This document shows positions 34,068 to 43,828 of a stretch of 64,000 bases of DNA, in pieces (position 1 is the stretch's first letter; each line of letters opens with the position of its first letter). A program made the position numbers and the translations under genes. The notes beneath the pieces were generated by a model. It saw only the letters and a program-made list of their open reading frames with translations, was not told the DNA's origin and ran no database searches. The DNA is from Streptomyces sp. Ag109_O5-10 (GTDB lineage Bacteria > Actinomycetota > Actinomycetes > Streptomycetales > Streptomycetaceae). The stretch lies in contig NZ_FNTQ01000001.1 in NCBI RefSeq assembly GCF_900105755.1, forward strand, positions 2,852,001 to 2,916,000, given 5' to 3'.

Positions 34068-35339
34068 ATGTCTGAGTTGTCGCTTCTGAACACGCCCCTG
34101 CACGAGCTCGACCCCGAGGTGGCCGCCGCGGTCGACGCGGAGCTGGCTCGCCAGCAGTCCACCCTGGAGATGATCGCCTCGGAGAACTTCGCTCCGCTCG
34201 CGGTCATGGAGGCGCAGGGCTCGGTCCTCACCAACAAGTACGCCGAGGGCTACCCGGGCCGCCGCTACTACGGCGGCTGCGAGCACGTCGACGTCACCGA
34301 GCAGATCGCCATCGACCGGGTGAAGGAGCTGTTCGGCGCCGAGTACGCCAACGTGCAGCCGCACTCCGGTGCCTCCGCCAACCAGGCGGCCCTGTTCGCG
34401 CTGGCCCAGCCCGGCGACACCATCCTGGGCTTGGACCTCGCCCACGGCGGCCACCTGACCCACGGCATGCGGCTGAACTTCTCCGGCAAGCAGTTCAACG
34501 TGGTGGCCTACCACGTCGACGACGCCGGCCTGGTCGACATGGCCGAGGTGGAGCGGCTCGCCAAGGAGCACCGCCCGAAGGTGATCATCGCGGGCTGGTC
34601 GGCGTACCCGCGGCAGCTGGACTTCGCGGAGTTCCGCCGGATCGCGGACGAGGTCGAGGCGTACCTGTGGGTCGACATGGCCCACTTCGCCGGCCTGGTC
34701 GCGGCGGGCCTGCACCCGAACCCGGTCCCCTACGCGGACGTGGTCACCTCCACCACCCACAAGACGCTCGGCGGCCCGCGCGGCGGCATCATCCTGGCCC
34801 GCAAGGACTTCGCGAAGAAGCTGAACTCGTCCGTCTTCCCGGGCTTCCAGGGCGGTCCCCTGGAGCACGTGATCGCGGCGAAGGCGGTCTCCTTCAAGGT
34901 CGCGGCGAGCGAGGACTTCAAGGAGCGCCAGCGTCGTACGGTGGAGGGGGCCCGCATCCTGGCGGAGCGGCTCACCGCCGCCGACGCCCGCGAGGCCGGC
35001 GTGAACGTCCTGTCCGGCGGCACGGACGTCCACCTGATCCTCGTCGACCTGCGCGAGTCCGAGCTGGACGGGCAGCAGGCCGAGGACCGTCTCCACGAGG
35101 TCGGCATCACGGTCAACCGCAACGCCGTCCCGAACGACCCGCGGCCTCCGATGGTCACCTCGGGTCTGCGGATCGGCACCCCGGCGCTGGCCACCCGCGG
35201 CTTCACGGCCGAGGACTTCGCCGAGGTCGCGGACGTGATCGCCGAGACGCTGAAGCCGGCCTACGACGCGGCGGCCCTCAGGGCCCGGGTCGAGGCGCTG
35301 ACGGCGAAGCACCCGCTTTACCCCGGTCTGAACAAGTAG
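34068..35339 (+). CDS. glyA: Serine hydroxymethyltransferase
   Basis: A 423-residue PLP enzyme that interconverts serine and glycine with tetrahydrofolate. The PLP lysine is in [38 protein letters not shown] and GLRIGTPA are classic. ATG 34068 is preferred ([24 protein letters not shown] 11 bp upstream); a GTG at 34059 is possible. Co-transcription with gcvTH makes physiological sense: glycine-derived methylene-THF is used to make serine. Confidence 0.96.
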   Translation: MSELSLLNTPLHELDPEVAAAVDAELARQQSTLEMIASENFAPLAVMEAQGSVLTNKYAEGYPGRRYYGGCEHVDVTEQIAIDRVKELFGAEYANVQPHSGASANQAALFALAQPGDTILGLDLAHGGHLTHGMRLNFSGKQFNVVAYHVDDAGLVDMAEVERLAKEHRPKVIIAGWSAYPRQLDFAEFRRIADEVEAYLWVDMAHFAGLVAAGLHPNPVPYADVVTSTTHKTLGGPRGGIILARKDFAKKLNSSVFPGFQGGPLEHVIAAKAVSFKVAASEDFKERQRRTVEGARILAERLTAADAREAGVNVLSGGTDVHLILVDLRESELDGQQAEDRLHEVGITVNRNAVPNDPRPPMVTSGLRIGTPALATRGFTAEDFAEVADVIAETLKPAYDAAALRARVEALTAKHPLYPGLNK

Positions 35340-35347
35340 TTCCCTGG

Positions 35348-35375
35348 TGGGGGCACCCGACGACGTGTGCCCCCA
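35348..35375 (+). terminator. Hairpin between glyA and sdaA
   Basis: TGGGGGCAC (35348-35356) pairs perfectly with GTGCCCCCA (35367-35375) around a 10-base loop. No T-run. It may partly separate sdaA from the riboswitch-driven transcript. Confidence 0.6.
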
Positions 35376-35395
35376 CCCTCTTTGGAGGAGTTCCC

Positions 35396-36763
<1,368 letters not shown>

Positions 36764-37029
36764 GGGAATGGGACCTGACCAGTGCGTTCGTTTCTTTCGG
36801 CGCTGTCGGGGCCTTCCCTGCTCACGCGGCGGAACGTCCCCGGGAAGTCCCTGGGACAGGCTTGAAAGTCCCCGGAAAGTCCCCATGGAAGTTGCTCTGC
36901 AAGTTGCTCTTGACCTGCAGTTTCGCGGCACGTGATCACTACCGGATGCGCCGCCCACCCGCCACTGGACGCATCAAATCGAACCCCTGAGTCCGCCTGA
37001 GGGGTCTCATTCGATACATCGACGCTGCG

Positions 37030-37490
37030 GCAAACTCACGTCTGGAACAGCGGCTGACCGGCCGCTCCACCCCATTCGTCCGCTACCTGCGCCGAAGGGG
37101 ACCCGGCGGGGTCGACGAACTCCAGCTCATCGCAGGCCGCGTCTACAACGACCTGCGCAACCTGGCCAACCGCAACAGCCGGCCCACGGACGAGGTCAGG
37201 TGGAGTACGTCCTCGAACGGTTCCTCTAGCGCCCGGCCTCATCGCCCCTGGGCCGGGAGCACCTCGTCCTCAAGGGCGGCCTGCTGCTCGCCCAGTTCGG
37301 CGCACGTCGAATGACCCGCGACATCGACATCCTCGGCCACTCGTCCCCGGGCACAGAAACCGAGATCATCCGCAGGGTCACGCCCATCGCAGATCGACGA
37401 CGGCGTCGCATTCGATCCCACGACACTCAAGACGGCCCCCATCCGCGAGGAGGACGAGGCCGACCAGGTTCCACGACCCACATGACGGAC
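37030..37490 (+). pseudogene. AbiEii-type nucleotidyltransferase toxin, degraded
   Basis: Fragments of an AbiEii/DUF1814 protein can be pieced together across frames: RVYNDLRNLANRNS, then VEYVLERFL, a TAG stop at 37227-37229 where the family has Tyr, then REHLVLKGGLLLAQFGARRMTRDIDILGHSSPGTETEIIRRV (GG...DxD nucleotidyltransferase motif), a frameshift near 37390, and DDGVAFDPTTLKTAPIREEDEADQ. It ends abruptly near 37484. At least one nonsense codon, two frameshifts and a C-terminal loss make it inactive. AbiEii is the toxin half of AbiE phage-defence/toxin systems; no AbiEi partner remains. Confidence 0.75.
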
Positions 37491-37509
37491 CCCGCCAGGG
37501 CTCGCCATA

Positions 37510-37540
37510 CGATATCGCTTCTCATGCAAATCTGATATCA
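37510..37540 (+). promoter_or_regulatory. Twin palindromes in the vapBC promoter
   Basis: CGATATCG (37510-37517) and TGATATCA (37533-37540) are two perfect palindromes whose centres are 23 bp apart, just before vapB (start 37573, ribosome site GAGGAGG). They are good candidates for autoregulatory binding of the VapBC complex. Confidence 0.6.
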
Positions 37541-37572
37541 TTTGGCGGTTCTGATGACGCGAGGAGGCCAGT

Positions 37573-37815
37573 ATGGCGAGGACAGTAATCGACCTCGACG
37601 AGACCATGGTCGCCGAGGCCATGCGCATCTTCGGTACCAAGACAAAAGCCCAGGCCGTACGCCTCGCCATGGAGGACGCCGTCAAACGGCACCTGCGACA
37701 GGAGGGCTTCGACGCCATGGACGCCGGCGACTTCGACTTCAGCGAGATCATCGAGAGCACCGGCCCTCGGAACGCCGACGGAACCCTTAAGCGCGAAGGT
37801 GACCGAGCCGCCTGA
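37573..37815 (+). CDS. vapB: VapB-type antitoxin
   Basis: An 80-residue protein with an N-terminal ribbon-helix-helix pattern (ARTVIDLDETMVAEAMRIFGTKTKAQAVRLAMEDAVKRHLR) and a C-terminal toxin-wrapping tail (DFDFSEIIESTGPRNADGTLKREGDRAA). Such VapB proteins (DUF2191 group) repress their operon and block the PIN-domain partner. Its stop overlaps the vapC start (TGATG), a standard toxin-antitoxin arrangement. Confidence 0.88.
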   Translation: MARTVIDLDETMVAEAMRIFGTKTKAQAVRLAMEDAVKRHLRQEGFDAMDAGDFDFSEIIESTGPRNADGTLKREGDRAA

Positions 37816-38234
37816 TGCAGGACCGCTACCTGATCGACAAGTCCGCTCTGGCGCGCTGGACAAAACCCGGTGTCAGAGAGGTACTCAAGCCCCTCCACGA
37901 GCGCTACCTGCTCTCAGTCTGCCAACCCACCGAATTCGAGATGATCCACTCGGCCCGGGACACCGCCGAGGCAACGCGAATCAGTACCTGGCTGCGCGCC
38001 TTCGACTACCTGCACAGTGACGACCATGCTTTCACTCGCGCCTTGGAGGTCCAGCGCCGCGCTCTCAACGCAGGCTTCCACCGGGCACTGTCACTCCCCG
38101 ACCTTCTCATCGCCGCCACAGCGGAGCTGAACCGGCTGACTGTACTCCACTACGACGGCGACTTCGACATGATCGCTTCCCTCACCGGCCAGCCCACCGA
38201 GTGGGTCGTGCCACCAGGCATCGCCGACCGCTGA
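37815..38234 (+). CDS. vapC: VapC-type PIN-domain ribonuclease toxin
   Basis: A 139-residue PIN protein: YLIDKSALARW (first acidic residue), VCQPTEFEMIHSA (second), SLPDLLIAATAELNRLTVLHYDGDFDMIA (third and fourth). All expected acids are present, so it should be an active RNase restrained by VapB. It is intact amid otherwise decayed genes, consistent with addiction of the island. Confidence 0.9.
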   Translation: MQDRYLIDKSALARWTKPGVREVLKPLHERYLLSVCQPTEFEMIHSARDTAEATRISTWLRAFDYLHSDDHAFTRALEVQRRALNAGFHRALSLPDLLIAATAELNRLTVLHYDGDFDMIASLTGQPTEWVVPPGIADR

Positions 38235-38791
38235 ACGGTACTGAGACCGCAATGGAGACCAGTGACTCCTACAGGGAGCATGCCGGCCTCGACATCGGCG
38301 ATCGCGTGAGTGCCGGAGGGCCAGACTCCAGGCCACCGCCCGCCGCAGCCCGGCCCATACTGACCCGCCATGGGGAACGCCATACGCTGCGTGCTGGGGA
38401 GCGAGACATCCGGCTGGCCCGGAGAGGGGACTGAGACTTCCCGACAAGCACCCCGCAGGTGGTTGCTATCAGCTTGTACACCCCACACCAAGAGCCGGCT
38501 CGTCTTCCAGAGTCCGCGCCACTCACGTCAGCGCACCCAGTCTCTCAAGGGCTCGATGTCCAGAGGCCGGTGGCCGCACGGTCCGGGGGCTTGGCCCCGG
38601 CCGTTGGTTGCTGCTGCTCGGTCACGCCGTCACCTGGGCTTTCTCGGCCCAGTCGGCGGCGACCTGCTCGAGGCGGTCGGCCTGCGCCCGCAGCTTCCCT
38701 TCCGATGGCCAGGGAGCCTTGGCACCCGCCAGCAGTTGATCTCCGGGTGCTCCAGCGGGAAGTGCTGATTTCCCGCTGGAGCGCAAGGAGG
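38235..38791. other. Plasmid-like debris with a C-terminal protein fragment
   Basis: 557 bp without an intact gene. On the minus strand (about 38622-38740) a frame ends LLAGAKAPWPSEGKLRAQADRLEQVAADWAEKAQVTA, which looks like the helical C terminus of a larger plasmid or transfer protein whose body is gone; I cannot name it. The rest shows no coding signal I trust. Confidence 0.4.
38749..38781 (-). terminator. Perfect 13-bp hairpin ending the secreted-module operon
   Basis: GCTCCAGCGGGAA / TTCCCGCTGGAGC with the loop GTGCTGA. It lies 11 bp beyond the stop of the leftward membrane-protein gene and is the likely terminator of the three-gene operon. Confidence 0.75.
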
Positions 38792-39130
38792 TCAGTGTGG
38801 TGATTCCACCGAGGACCGGTGTTCGAGTCGGATGACGATTTCGGCCACGGTCGTGACGATCAGCAACAGCACGCAGCATGCGAAGCCGAACAGCCCGGCC
38901 TCCAGCCAGGGGATCGGGCGCCCGTCCATGCACTGCACCTGTTCGCGGGTGCAGTCGCTGTCCGGACTGAGTGCCGGCGACGACACGTGGAACCCCGTGA
39001 CGAAGACGAGCACGGACACGACGAGGCCGGTGGCCAGCAGGCTCCACCGGATCCACCGCGCTCCCCACCACGACAGGATCCAGCCGACGGCGATCACTGC
39101 AGGCAGGATCCAGGCATAACCACTGATCAT
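38792..39130 (-). CDS. Three-helix membrane protein of the island operon
   Basis: A 112-residue protein with three hydrophobic segments: YAWILPAVIAVGWILSWWGA, WSLLATGLVVSVLVFVTGF, and AGLFGFACCVLLLIVTTVAEIVIRL. Between helices 2 and 3 is a loop with two cysteines (SPDSDCTREQVQCMDGRP), probably outside and disulfide-linked. No family is known to me. Its ATG overlaps the stop of the Tat-secreted gene (ATGA), so the two are translationally coupled. Confidence 0.75.
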   Translation of the reverse strand: MISGYAWILPAVIAVGWILSWWGARWIRWSLLATGLVVSVLVFVTGFHVSSPALSPDSDCTREQVQCMDGRPIPWLEAGLFGFACCVLLLIVTTVAEIVIRLEHRSSVESPH

Positions 39131-40158
39131 TCCCACACCGCATCGGTACGCGACATCAAGGTCTGGCCAGTCTGTCGTTGGGTGACGTGGTTGCCCATAT
39201 CGATCAATCCTACCGAGGGGTGTTTGATCGTCGGCAGATCACCCGTGGGCTTCCGAGTCCTGACCTCCAGGCCGAGGTCGAGCCGGTCACCGGACTTGAG
39301 TTTTATCCTCGTGCTCCAATGGGTCTCGAGCAGCGACGCGGTCCGTGTCTGCGACAGGAGCCGTACGCCCGCGTCGTGTGTCTTGTGATTGAGCCGGGTG
39401 GTAGTGACGCTGACGTCTCGCACGACCTGGGGATCCAGTGCGATGGAGAAGGCCGCGACCGCGGGGACCGGGCCCGGTCCGACGCTCTGCAAGGTGATCT
39501 GGGCGGGAAAGTAGTACCAACGCGTGCCGTTCGCCCATTCGTAACGGCTCCACACACCGCTGACCTCCAGTCCCCAGGGCATGGCGACACCGCCGAACGT
39601 GCCCGGCCGACGGGGCCGCAGGCTGAGTCGGCCGCTCGGCTTCACGTTCTTTCGGCCCACGGCGGCGGTCGCGTCCGCGGGCCCGACGACCAGGTCGCGC
39701 GGATAGAGCACCGGGTATGCGGTGCCCACGACGACCACCGGATCACTGCCCGCGGCGACCGGTTCGGCCACGGTCACCGTGCAGGTCGCGAGCGCCGTCT
39801 TGGGGTTGGTGGTGATGCCGCTCGTGGTGCGCAGCAGGCGGTCGCCGACCGTGGCCACCGCCGCGGGCAGGGGGGAGTACAGCCGGGGATCGTAGGTGAC
39901 AGACACCTCGGTTCCGGCCGGGAGGTCCGCGCCCGCATGCTTTACCTGCACGGCCAGCTGTCTCGGGAACGCGGCCGGCTGGACGCCGACACCCGGCAGG
40001 ACCGCCACCGGGCTCGCGCCGACCGGAACCAGCACCACATCGGCGGCGGAGTCGGCCCATGCCGGGCCGCTCAGGCCGGTGACGGTGACGGCGCCCACGC
40101 CCAGGGTGAGACCTCCGAGGACCAGCACCTGCCGACGGGTGAGCTTCGAGTTGTCCAT
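39127..40158 (-). CDS. Tat-secreted protein of the island operon, unknown function
   Basis: A 343-residue protein with a twin-arginine signal (KLTRRQVLVLGGLTLGVGAVTVTGLSG, cleavage probably after AWA). The mature part is beta-rich, without cysteine pairs or a recognised domain: repeated Val/Ala/Pro strands such as PVGASPVAVLPGVGVQPAAFP and SYDP-like turns, resembling immunoglobulin-type folds. It starts 17 bp after the DUF1906 gene (ribosome site GCGAGGAC) and is coupled to the membrane gene. It could be the exported carrier or inhibitor partner of the signal-less DUF1906 protein; that is inference. Confidence 0.75.
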   Translation of the reverse strand: MDNSKLTRRQVLVLGGLTLGVGAVTVTGLSGPAWADSAADVVLVPVGASPVAVLPGVGVQPAAFPRQLAVQVKHAGADLPAGTEVSVTYDPRLYSPLPAAVATVGDRLLRTTSGITTNPKTALATCTVTVAEPVAAGSDPVVVVGTAYPVLYPRDLVVGPADATAAVGRKNVKPSGRLSLRPRRPGTFGGVAMPWGLEVSGVWSRYEWANGTRWYYFPAQITLQSVGPGPVPAVAAFSIALDPQVVRDVSVTTTRLNHKTHDAGVRLLSQTRTASLLETHWSTRIKLKSGDRLDLGLEVRTRKPTGDLPTIKHPSVGLIDMGNHVTQRQTGQTLMSRTDAVWE

Positions 40159-40175
40159 GTCAAGTCCTCGCTTCG

Positions 40176-42539
40176 TCAGGAGCAGTACTGGATGATGGCG
40201 TCACGGAACGCCTGGCCCACACCGGTCACCGAGTTGCTGGACATGAACTCAGGGGACGGGCAACTCGCCGATCCGAAGTTCTCGAGCCAGAAGGCGGCTC
40301 GAATGCCGACCATTTCCGCCGCGGAGTCACCGCCGATCATGGCGTTCACGAGAGCCGAGGCCAGGGTGTCGGTCGAACCGCCGAACCGGAGCGCGTAGAA
40401 CGCCTGGCGCCGTGCGGAAGACGTGGCCGGAGAAGCGTAGTTCGCTTTGATACCCGTCGACAGAGCTTGAGTGGAGCCCTGCCGGGTGACGTTGCCCAGG
40501 ACCCATGCGTCGATGTCAGCGAGGAAGTCGCCGAGCGAGAAGTTCGTGTCGTCGCCCTTGCCGGCGATCTTCTGCGAGGCGAAGTCGTACGCCTGGTCGT
40601 CGGACAGCCCACTCTGGTGGAACTGTCCCAGCACACTGACGAGATCGCCGCCCCAACTGCCGAAGTCCGCCAGGTTGGCCGTGGTGAGGTCGCCCGGGAG
40701 ACCGGTGGTGAGCACGGCGCCGAAAGACGCGCCGAAGTGATCGATGTCGGAGTCCCACAGCAGGTCGGGGTCGCGCAACGGGGCTGCGAACGGTTCGTCG
40801 GGATAGGTGTTCACGAAGTCGATGAAATCCTGGTCGAGCGAACCGAAGACCGTGTCGGAACCCGTGAACTTGTAGAGCCCGTCGCGCGCCCGGAGGTACT
40901 GGGCGACCAGTTCGGGTGCGGACCGCTCGGTGTGCCCTTGGTCGATCCACTGGCCGGCTCTGGCTTCCAGCCAGATCAGATAGGTGTAGAAGGCGTCGTT
41001 GGGATCACGCGGCCGGGTGACGCTGTTGATGCCCGGATCCCTGCCGGAGGCGATGTCGTTGTCGATCTCCACCGCGCCGCTGGTGCCGGAAGCCAGCGTG
41101 AAGTCCTTGATCTGGTCGAAGGCCCAGTTGTCCGGGAGGGGGTAACCAAGATTGCCGCTGTAGCCGGTCGACATACCGCTGACGAAGCTCCGGGTCGTGA
41201 GCCCCTCGGCCGCGAGGCGGATGCAGGTGTTGCGGCATCCGTACACCCCGATCGCGTACTGGCTGCCCATCGCGCTTATTCCGTCACGGACTCCTTGGAA
41301 GTGCGGAATGATCGCGCTGGTGATGTCATCATCGGTCGCATCGAAATCGACCGAGAAATAGATGACGGTGCCGTACGGGATGCCGAAGGAGATAGCTGCT
41401 TCGGCAGCGTCATTCCCGGCTGCCACACCTTGCGGGTTACTGAAGTCGCTGAGCGCGTTTCCCTCGTCCTGATAAATCGGGAAGAGGGAGAGGCCGTTGT
41501 CGAAAATGAGCGCGATCTCGGAGTTGGTCAGAACCTTGTTCGTGCCGCCTATGAGATAGCGGCCGACGGTGGAGTACCCGTTGTCCTTCACCGTCTGGAT
41601 CGTCGTCGCGTTCAGCGGATACATGCAGTCGAAGGCGGTGCCCTTGCGGTCTGGGTCTCCGGTCGAGACCAACAGTGACATCCAGGTCTCGTAATCCGCG
41701 GCGCCGGTGGCGTCGAGCGAACAGAACTGCTGGAAGCGCGTCACCGTGAAGGCCAGATCGGAGGTGAACGTCCCGCCGCCGTCCCCCCAGTGGTTGTCGT
41801 AGTTGTTGAACGCGACGGCACACTGGAACAACCGGACCCATCCGGCGTCCCCCGAGTCCTGCGAGCCGTTGGACACGTACGCGGTCGTTTTGAGTGCCCC
41901 CTCGGTGGTCGGGCCGATGGAGCCCGTCACCTGGCTGTCCGTCAGGCCCATCTGATACTGGATGGCCAGGACCAGGGCCTGTTGCACATTCCGGGAGAAG
42001 TGACCGTCGCACGGCCCGATGAAGAACTGGCCCTTCCCGTAGTACGCGTCGTTGAGCCACCGTTGGCATGTCTGGATCATGCTGGAGCCACCGGACGTGA
42101 GCACATACGCGTCCATGGTCAGCAGCGCCTTGAAGACCTTCGGTTCCACGTTGTAGATCTGGGAGTCCGGCTGCTGCGGGCCCGGCAGGCCCATGTCCGC
42201 CACAAGCGCGGTCAGGCCGGCGCCGGTGTCCACGTTGAAGCCACCGTCGATGTCGCCGCCGCTGTAGCCCTTGCAGTAGAGGGCCGCCTCTGCGATGGTC
42301 CGCATGTTGATATTGTCGGAGTCCCGCCCGACCGGGCCGTAGGCGTTCAGGTCCGCCCACGTCGTTGGCCCGAAGTTGTCGGACAGCGTGGTGATGCCGA
42401 GCTCGTGCTGGAGCGCCCGCGTGAGGCAGTAGATCGTCTCCCAGCCCGTCATTCCGTTCTCGGTGCACGGGTTATACCCGCTTACGCCCGTGTATGTTGC
42501 ATTGACCCATTGCTGCGCTTTGAGAACCATCTGGTCCAT
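40176..42539 (-). CDS. DUF1906 (glycoside-hydrolase-like) protein with peptidoglycan-binding-like repeats
   Basis: A 787-residue protein. Residues about 1-290 contain three peptidoglycan-binding-like helical repeats (KAQQWVNATY...LQHELGI...FGPTTWADL; QRWLNDAYYG...DGHFSRNVQQALVLAIQYQMGL...GSIGPTTEGAL; LFQCAVAFNNYD...). Residues about 298-510 are DUF1906, the Rv2525c-like TIM barrel: FDCMYPLNATTIQTVKDNGY, GRYLIGG, IYFSVDFDAT, YAIGVYGCRNTC. The C-terminal 275 residues are unassigned. No signal peptide is visible from ATG 42539 (strong ribosome site GAGAAGGA), unusual for a cell-wall enzyme. It heads a three-gene operon. Confidence 0.88.
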   Translation of the reverse strand: MDQMVLKAQQWVNATYTGVSGYNPCTENGMTGWETIYCLTRALQHELGITTLSDNFGPTTWADLNAYGPVGRDSDNINMRTIAEAALYCKGYSGGDIDGGFNVDTGAGLTALVADMGLPGPQQPDSQIYNVEPKVFKALLTMDAYVLTSGGSSMIQTCQRWLNDAYYGKGQFFIGPCDGHFSRNVQQALVLAIQYQMGLTDSQVTGSIGPTTEGALKTTAYVSNGSQDSGDAGWVRLFQCAVAFNNYDNHWGDGGGTFTSDLAFTVTRFQQFCSLDATGAADYETWMSLLVSTGDPDRKGTAFDCMYPLNATTIQTVKDNGYSTVGRYLIGGTNKVLTNSEIALIFDNGLSLFPIYQDEGNALSDFSNPQGVAAGNDAAEAAISFGIPYGTVIYFSVDFDATDDDITSAIIPHFQGVRDGISAMGSQYAIGVYGCRNTCIRLAAEGLTTRSFVSGMSTGYSGNLGYPLPDNWAFDQIKDFTLASGTSGAVEIDNDIASGRDPGINSVTRPRDPNDAFYTYLIWLEARAGQWIDQGHTERSAPELVAQYLRARDGLYKFTGSDTVFGSLDQDFIDFVNTYPDEPFAAPLRDPDLLWDSDIDHFGASFGAVLTTGLPGDLTTANLADFGSWGGDLVSVLGQFHQSGLSDDQAYDFASQKIAGKGDDTNFSLGDFLADIDAWVLGNVTRQGSTQALSTGIKANYASPATSSARRQAFYALRFGGSTDTLASALVNAMIGGDSAAEMVGIRAAFWLENFGSASCPSPEFMSSNSVTGVGQAFRDAIIQYCS

Positions 42540-42641
42540 AGGGCGGTCCTTCTCCCTGCCGGTGAGCCGATGCACACGAAGATGGCAGCTCACCCCATCG
42601 CCACCCCATCGTCGGGCCATCGCCCGGTGGCGAGCGTCAAG

Positions 42642-42671
42642 AGAGTCCCAAAGAGTGCCAAAGAGTCACGC
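42642..42671. promoter_or_regulatory. Three direct repeats, likely SARP binding site
   Basis: AGAGTCCCAA, AGAGTGCCAA and AGAGTCACGC follow each other at exactly 10-bp steps in the gap between the SARP gene and the operon. Direct repeats at about one helical turn are the binding pattern of SARP/BTAD regulators. On the minus strand the repeats run into TTGACG (42636-42641 region), a possible -35 for the operon. Confidence 0.6.
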
Positions 42672-42700
42672 TCGGGCGCAAAAAAGAATCCCGTGTCGCA

Positions 42701-42706
42701 TATAAT
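42701..42706 (+). promoter_or_regulatory. Consensus -10 box of the SARP gene
   Basis: A perfect TATAAT, rare in this GC-rich DNA, 78 bp before the regulator's ATG. The -35 region is unclear (A-rich at 42680-42687). Confidence 0.5.
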
Positions 42707-42783
42707 TCCAAAGGCGCGGCCGTTGTGACTTTATCGGCATTCGGCGCGCCTTTCGGCTCCGCTCCCTGTCGAAAGGATGGCCG

Positions 42784-43587
42784 ATGCCCGATTTCGGGAT
42801 TCTCGGGCAGCCCTACGCCGAGCCCCTCCGGTCCAGTATCGGCGTGAATCGCAGGCGAGAGTGGGTCATCCTTTCCGCTCTGCTGACGCGACCGAACACG
42901 TTCATTTCCACGAATACGCTCATCGACGCGATGTGGGACGACGGCCCCCCGCGGACCGCACGTGAGCAGGTGATGAACTGTCTCGGCTGCATTCGGCGCG
43001 CGATCGCGTCCTCGTGCGCCAGAGATGTGCGTCTCGATCGGGTTCGCGACGGTTACGTGTTCGGCATTGAGGCCGAACGGATCGACCACGTCGTGTTCTC
43101 CCGGCTCTGCGCCGAGGCGGAGTCGGCGAAGGCGCTCGGCCGGCCGGAGTCGAGCCGCGGCCTGTACGAACGTGCGCTGGCGTTGTGGCGCGGTGGCGTG
43201 TACGACGGGCTCGACGTGCCGAGCTTCGCCTCGCATGCGGCGGCGCTGGAGGAGCAGCGGGCGATCGCGGCCGAGGAATACTTCGCCCTTTCGATCGCGA
43301 CCGGTCACAGCAGCGGAGTGATCCCGCACCTGCTGCGGCACGTCGAGGAGCATCCGCTCCGTGAACGCGGAGTCGCCCTTCTGATGTCGGCGCTACACGA
43401 CGAGGGCCGCACCCACGACGCCCACACGGTGTACGCGCGTCTCGTCCGCCAACTGAGGGAGGGGCTCGCGGTCGGCCCCGGCCGCGAGGTCCGCCAGACC
43501 CTGGAGGTCATCCTCAACAGCACAGTGTCGGTCCCCGCTCCCAGGGCTGACGAGCTCTCAGGCGCCGAGATGAGCACTCGGTCATGA
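42784..43587 (+). CDS. SARP/BTAD-type transcriptional activator
   Basis: A 267-residue regulator with an OmpR-like winged helix (REWVILSALLTRPNTFISTNTLIDAMWDDGPPRTAREQVMNCLGCIRRAI...VRDGYVFGI) and a bacterial transcriptional activation domain (FSRLCAEAESAKALGRPESSRGLYERALALWRGGVYDGLDVPSFASHAAALEEQRAIAAEEYF). It has no ATPase domain. Divergent from the DUF1906 operon, with direct repeats between them, it probably activates that operon. Its TGA ends at 43587, immediately before the CCA end of a tRNA fragment. Confidence 0.9.
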   Translation: MPDFGILGQPYAEPLRSSIGVNRRREWVILSALLTRPNTFISTNTLIDAMWDDGPPRTAREQVMNCLGCIRRAIASSCARDVRLDRVRDGYVFGIEAERIDHVVFSRLCAEAESAKALGRPESSRGLYERALALWRGGVYDGLDVPSFASHAAALEEQRAIAAEEYFALSIATGHSSGVIPHLLRHVEEHPLRERGVALLMSALHDEGRTHDAHTVYARLVRQLREGLAVGPGREVRQTLEVILNSTVSVPAPRADELSGAEMSTRS

Positions 43588-43640
43588 TGGAGCCGCTTTC
43601 GGGATTCGAACCCGAGACCTACGCATGACGAGTGCGGGGC
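43588..43640 (-). tRNA. tRNA-Thr(CGU) 3' fragment, attachment-site-like (not a complete tRNA)
   Basis: The minus strand reads from a near-complete anticodon stem-loop (CGCA-CTCGTCA-TGCG, anticodon CGT) through the T arm TCGGG-TTCGAAT-CCCGA to acceptor AAGCGGC, T and CCA. The 5' acceptor strand GCCGCTT and a proper D arm are missing, so only the 3' half is present. Such 3' tRNA halves are hallmarks of att sites of actinomycete integrative elements. Position 37 is C rather than A, a further sign it is a relic. Confidence 0.7.
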
Positions 43641-43734
43641 TCGCCGAAGCCATCGCATGCTGCCCGAGGCATCAACGGCCCAACCCCGCAGGCGTCTCAC
43701 GCAGCATGGGATACGTTGTAATCAGCTCTCGACA

Positions 43735-43765
43735 AGAAGTCCCCAAAAAGTCCCCGACGTGATTC
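43735..43765. repeat. GTCCCC repeats beside the tRNA fragment
   Basis: AAGAAGTCCCCAAAAAGTCCCCGACG: two AAGTCCCC units about 10 bp apart. Similar GTCCC motifs lie at 36835-36884 and 43965-44010. Spaced short repeats like these flank att cores as integrase arm-type sites. Confidence 0.45.
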
Positions 43766-43828
43766 AAGGCAAGCCTCGGCATGCCAAAACTGCAGGTCAA
43801 CCACATGATCAACAGCCGTCCACAGGTA

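Noticed and set aside
36830..37242. Integrase or excisionase gene inside the island's left end
   Set aside because: I looked for the Arg-His-x-x-Arg-Tyr recombinase pattern on both strands between the repeats and found none; the element lacks its recombinase in this window.
38792..42539. Lantibiotic or RiPP cluster around the SARP gene
   Set aside because: No precursor-like peptide or modifying enzyme is visible; the neighbours are wall-related and secreted proteins.
43588..43665. Complete tRNA gene
   Set aside because: The 5' sequence cannot pair with acceptor AAGCGGC and lacks a standard D arm; only the 3' half is tRNA-like.
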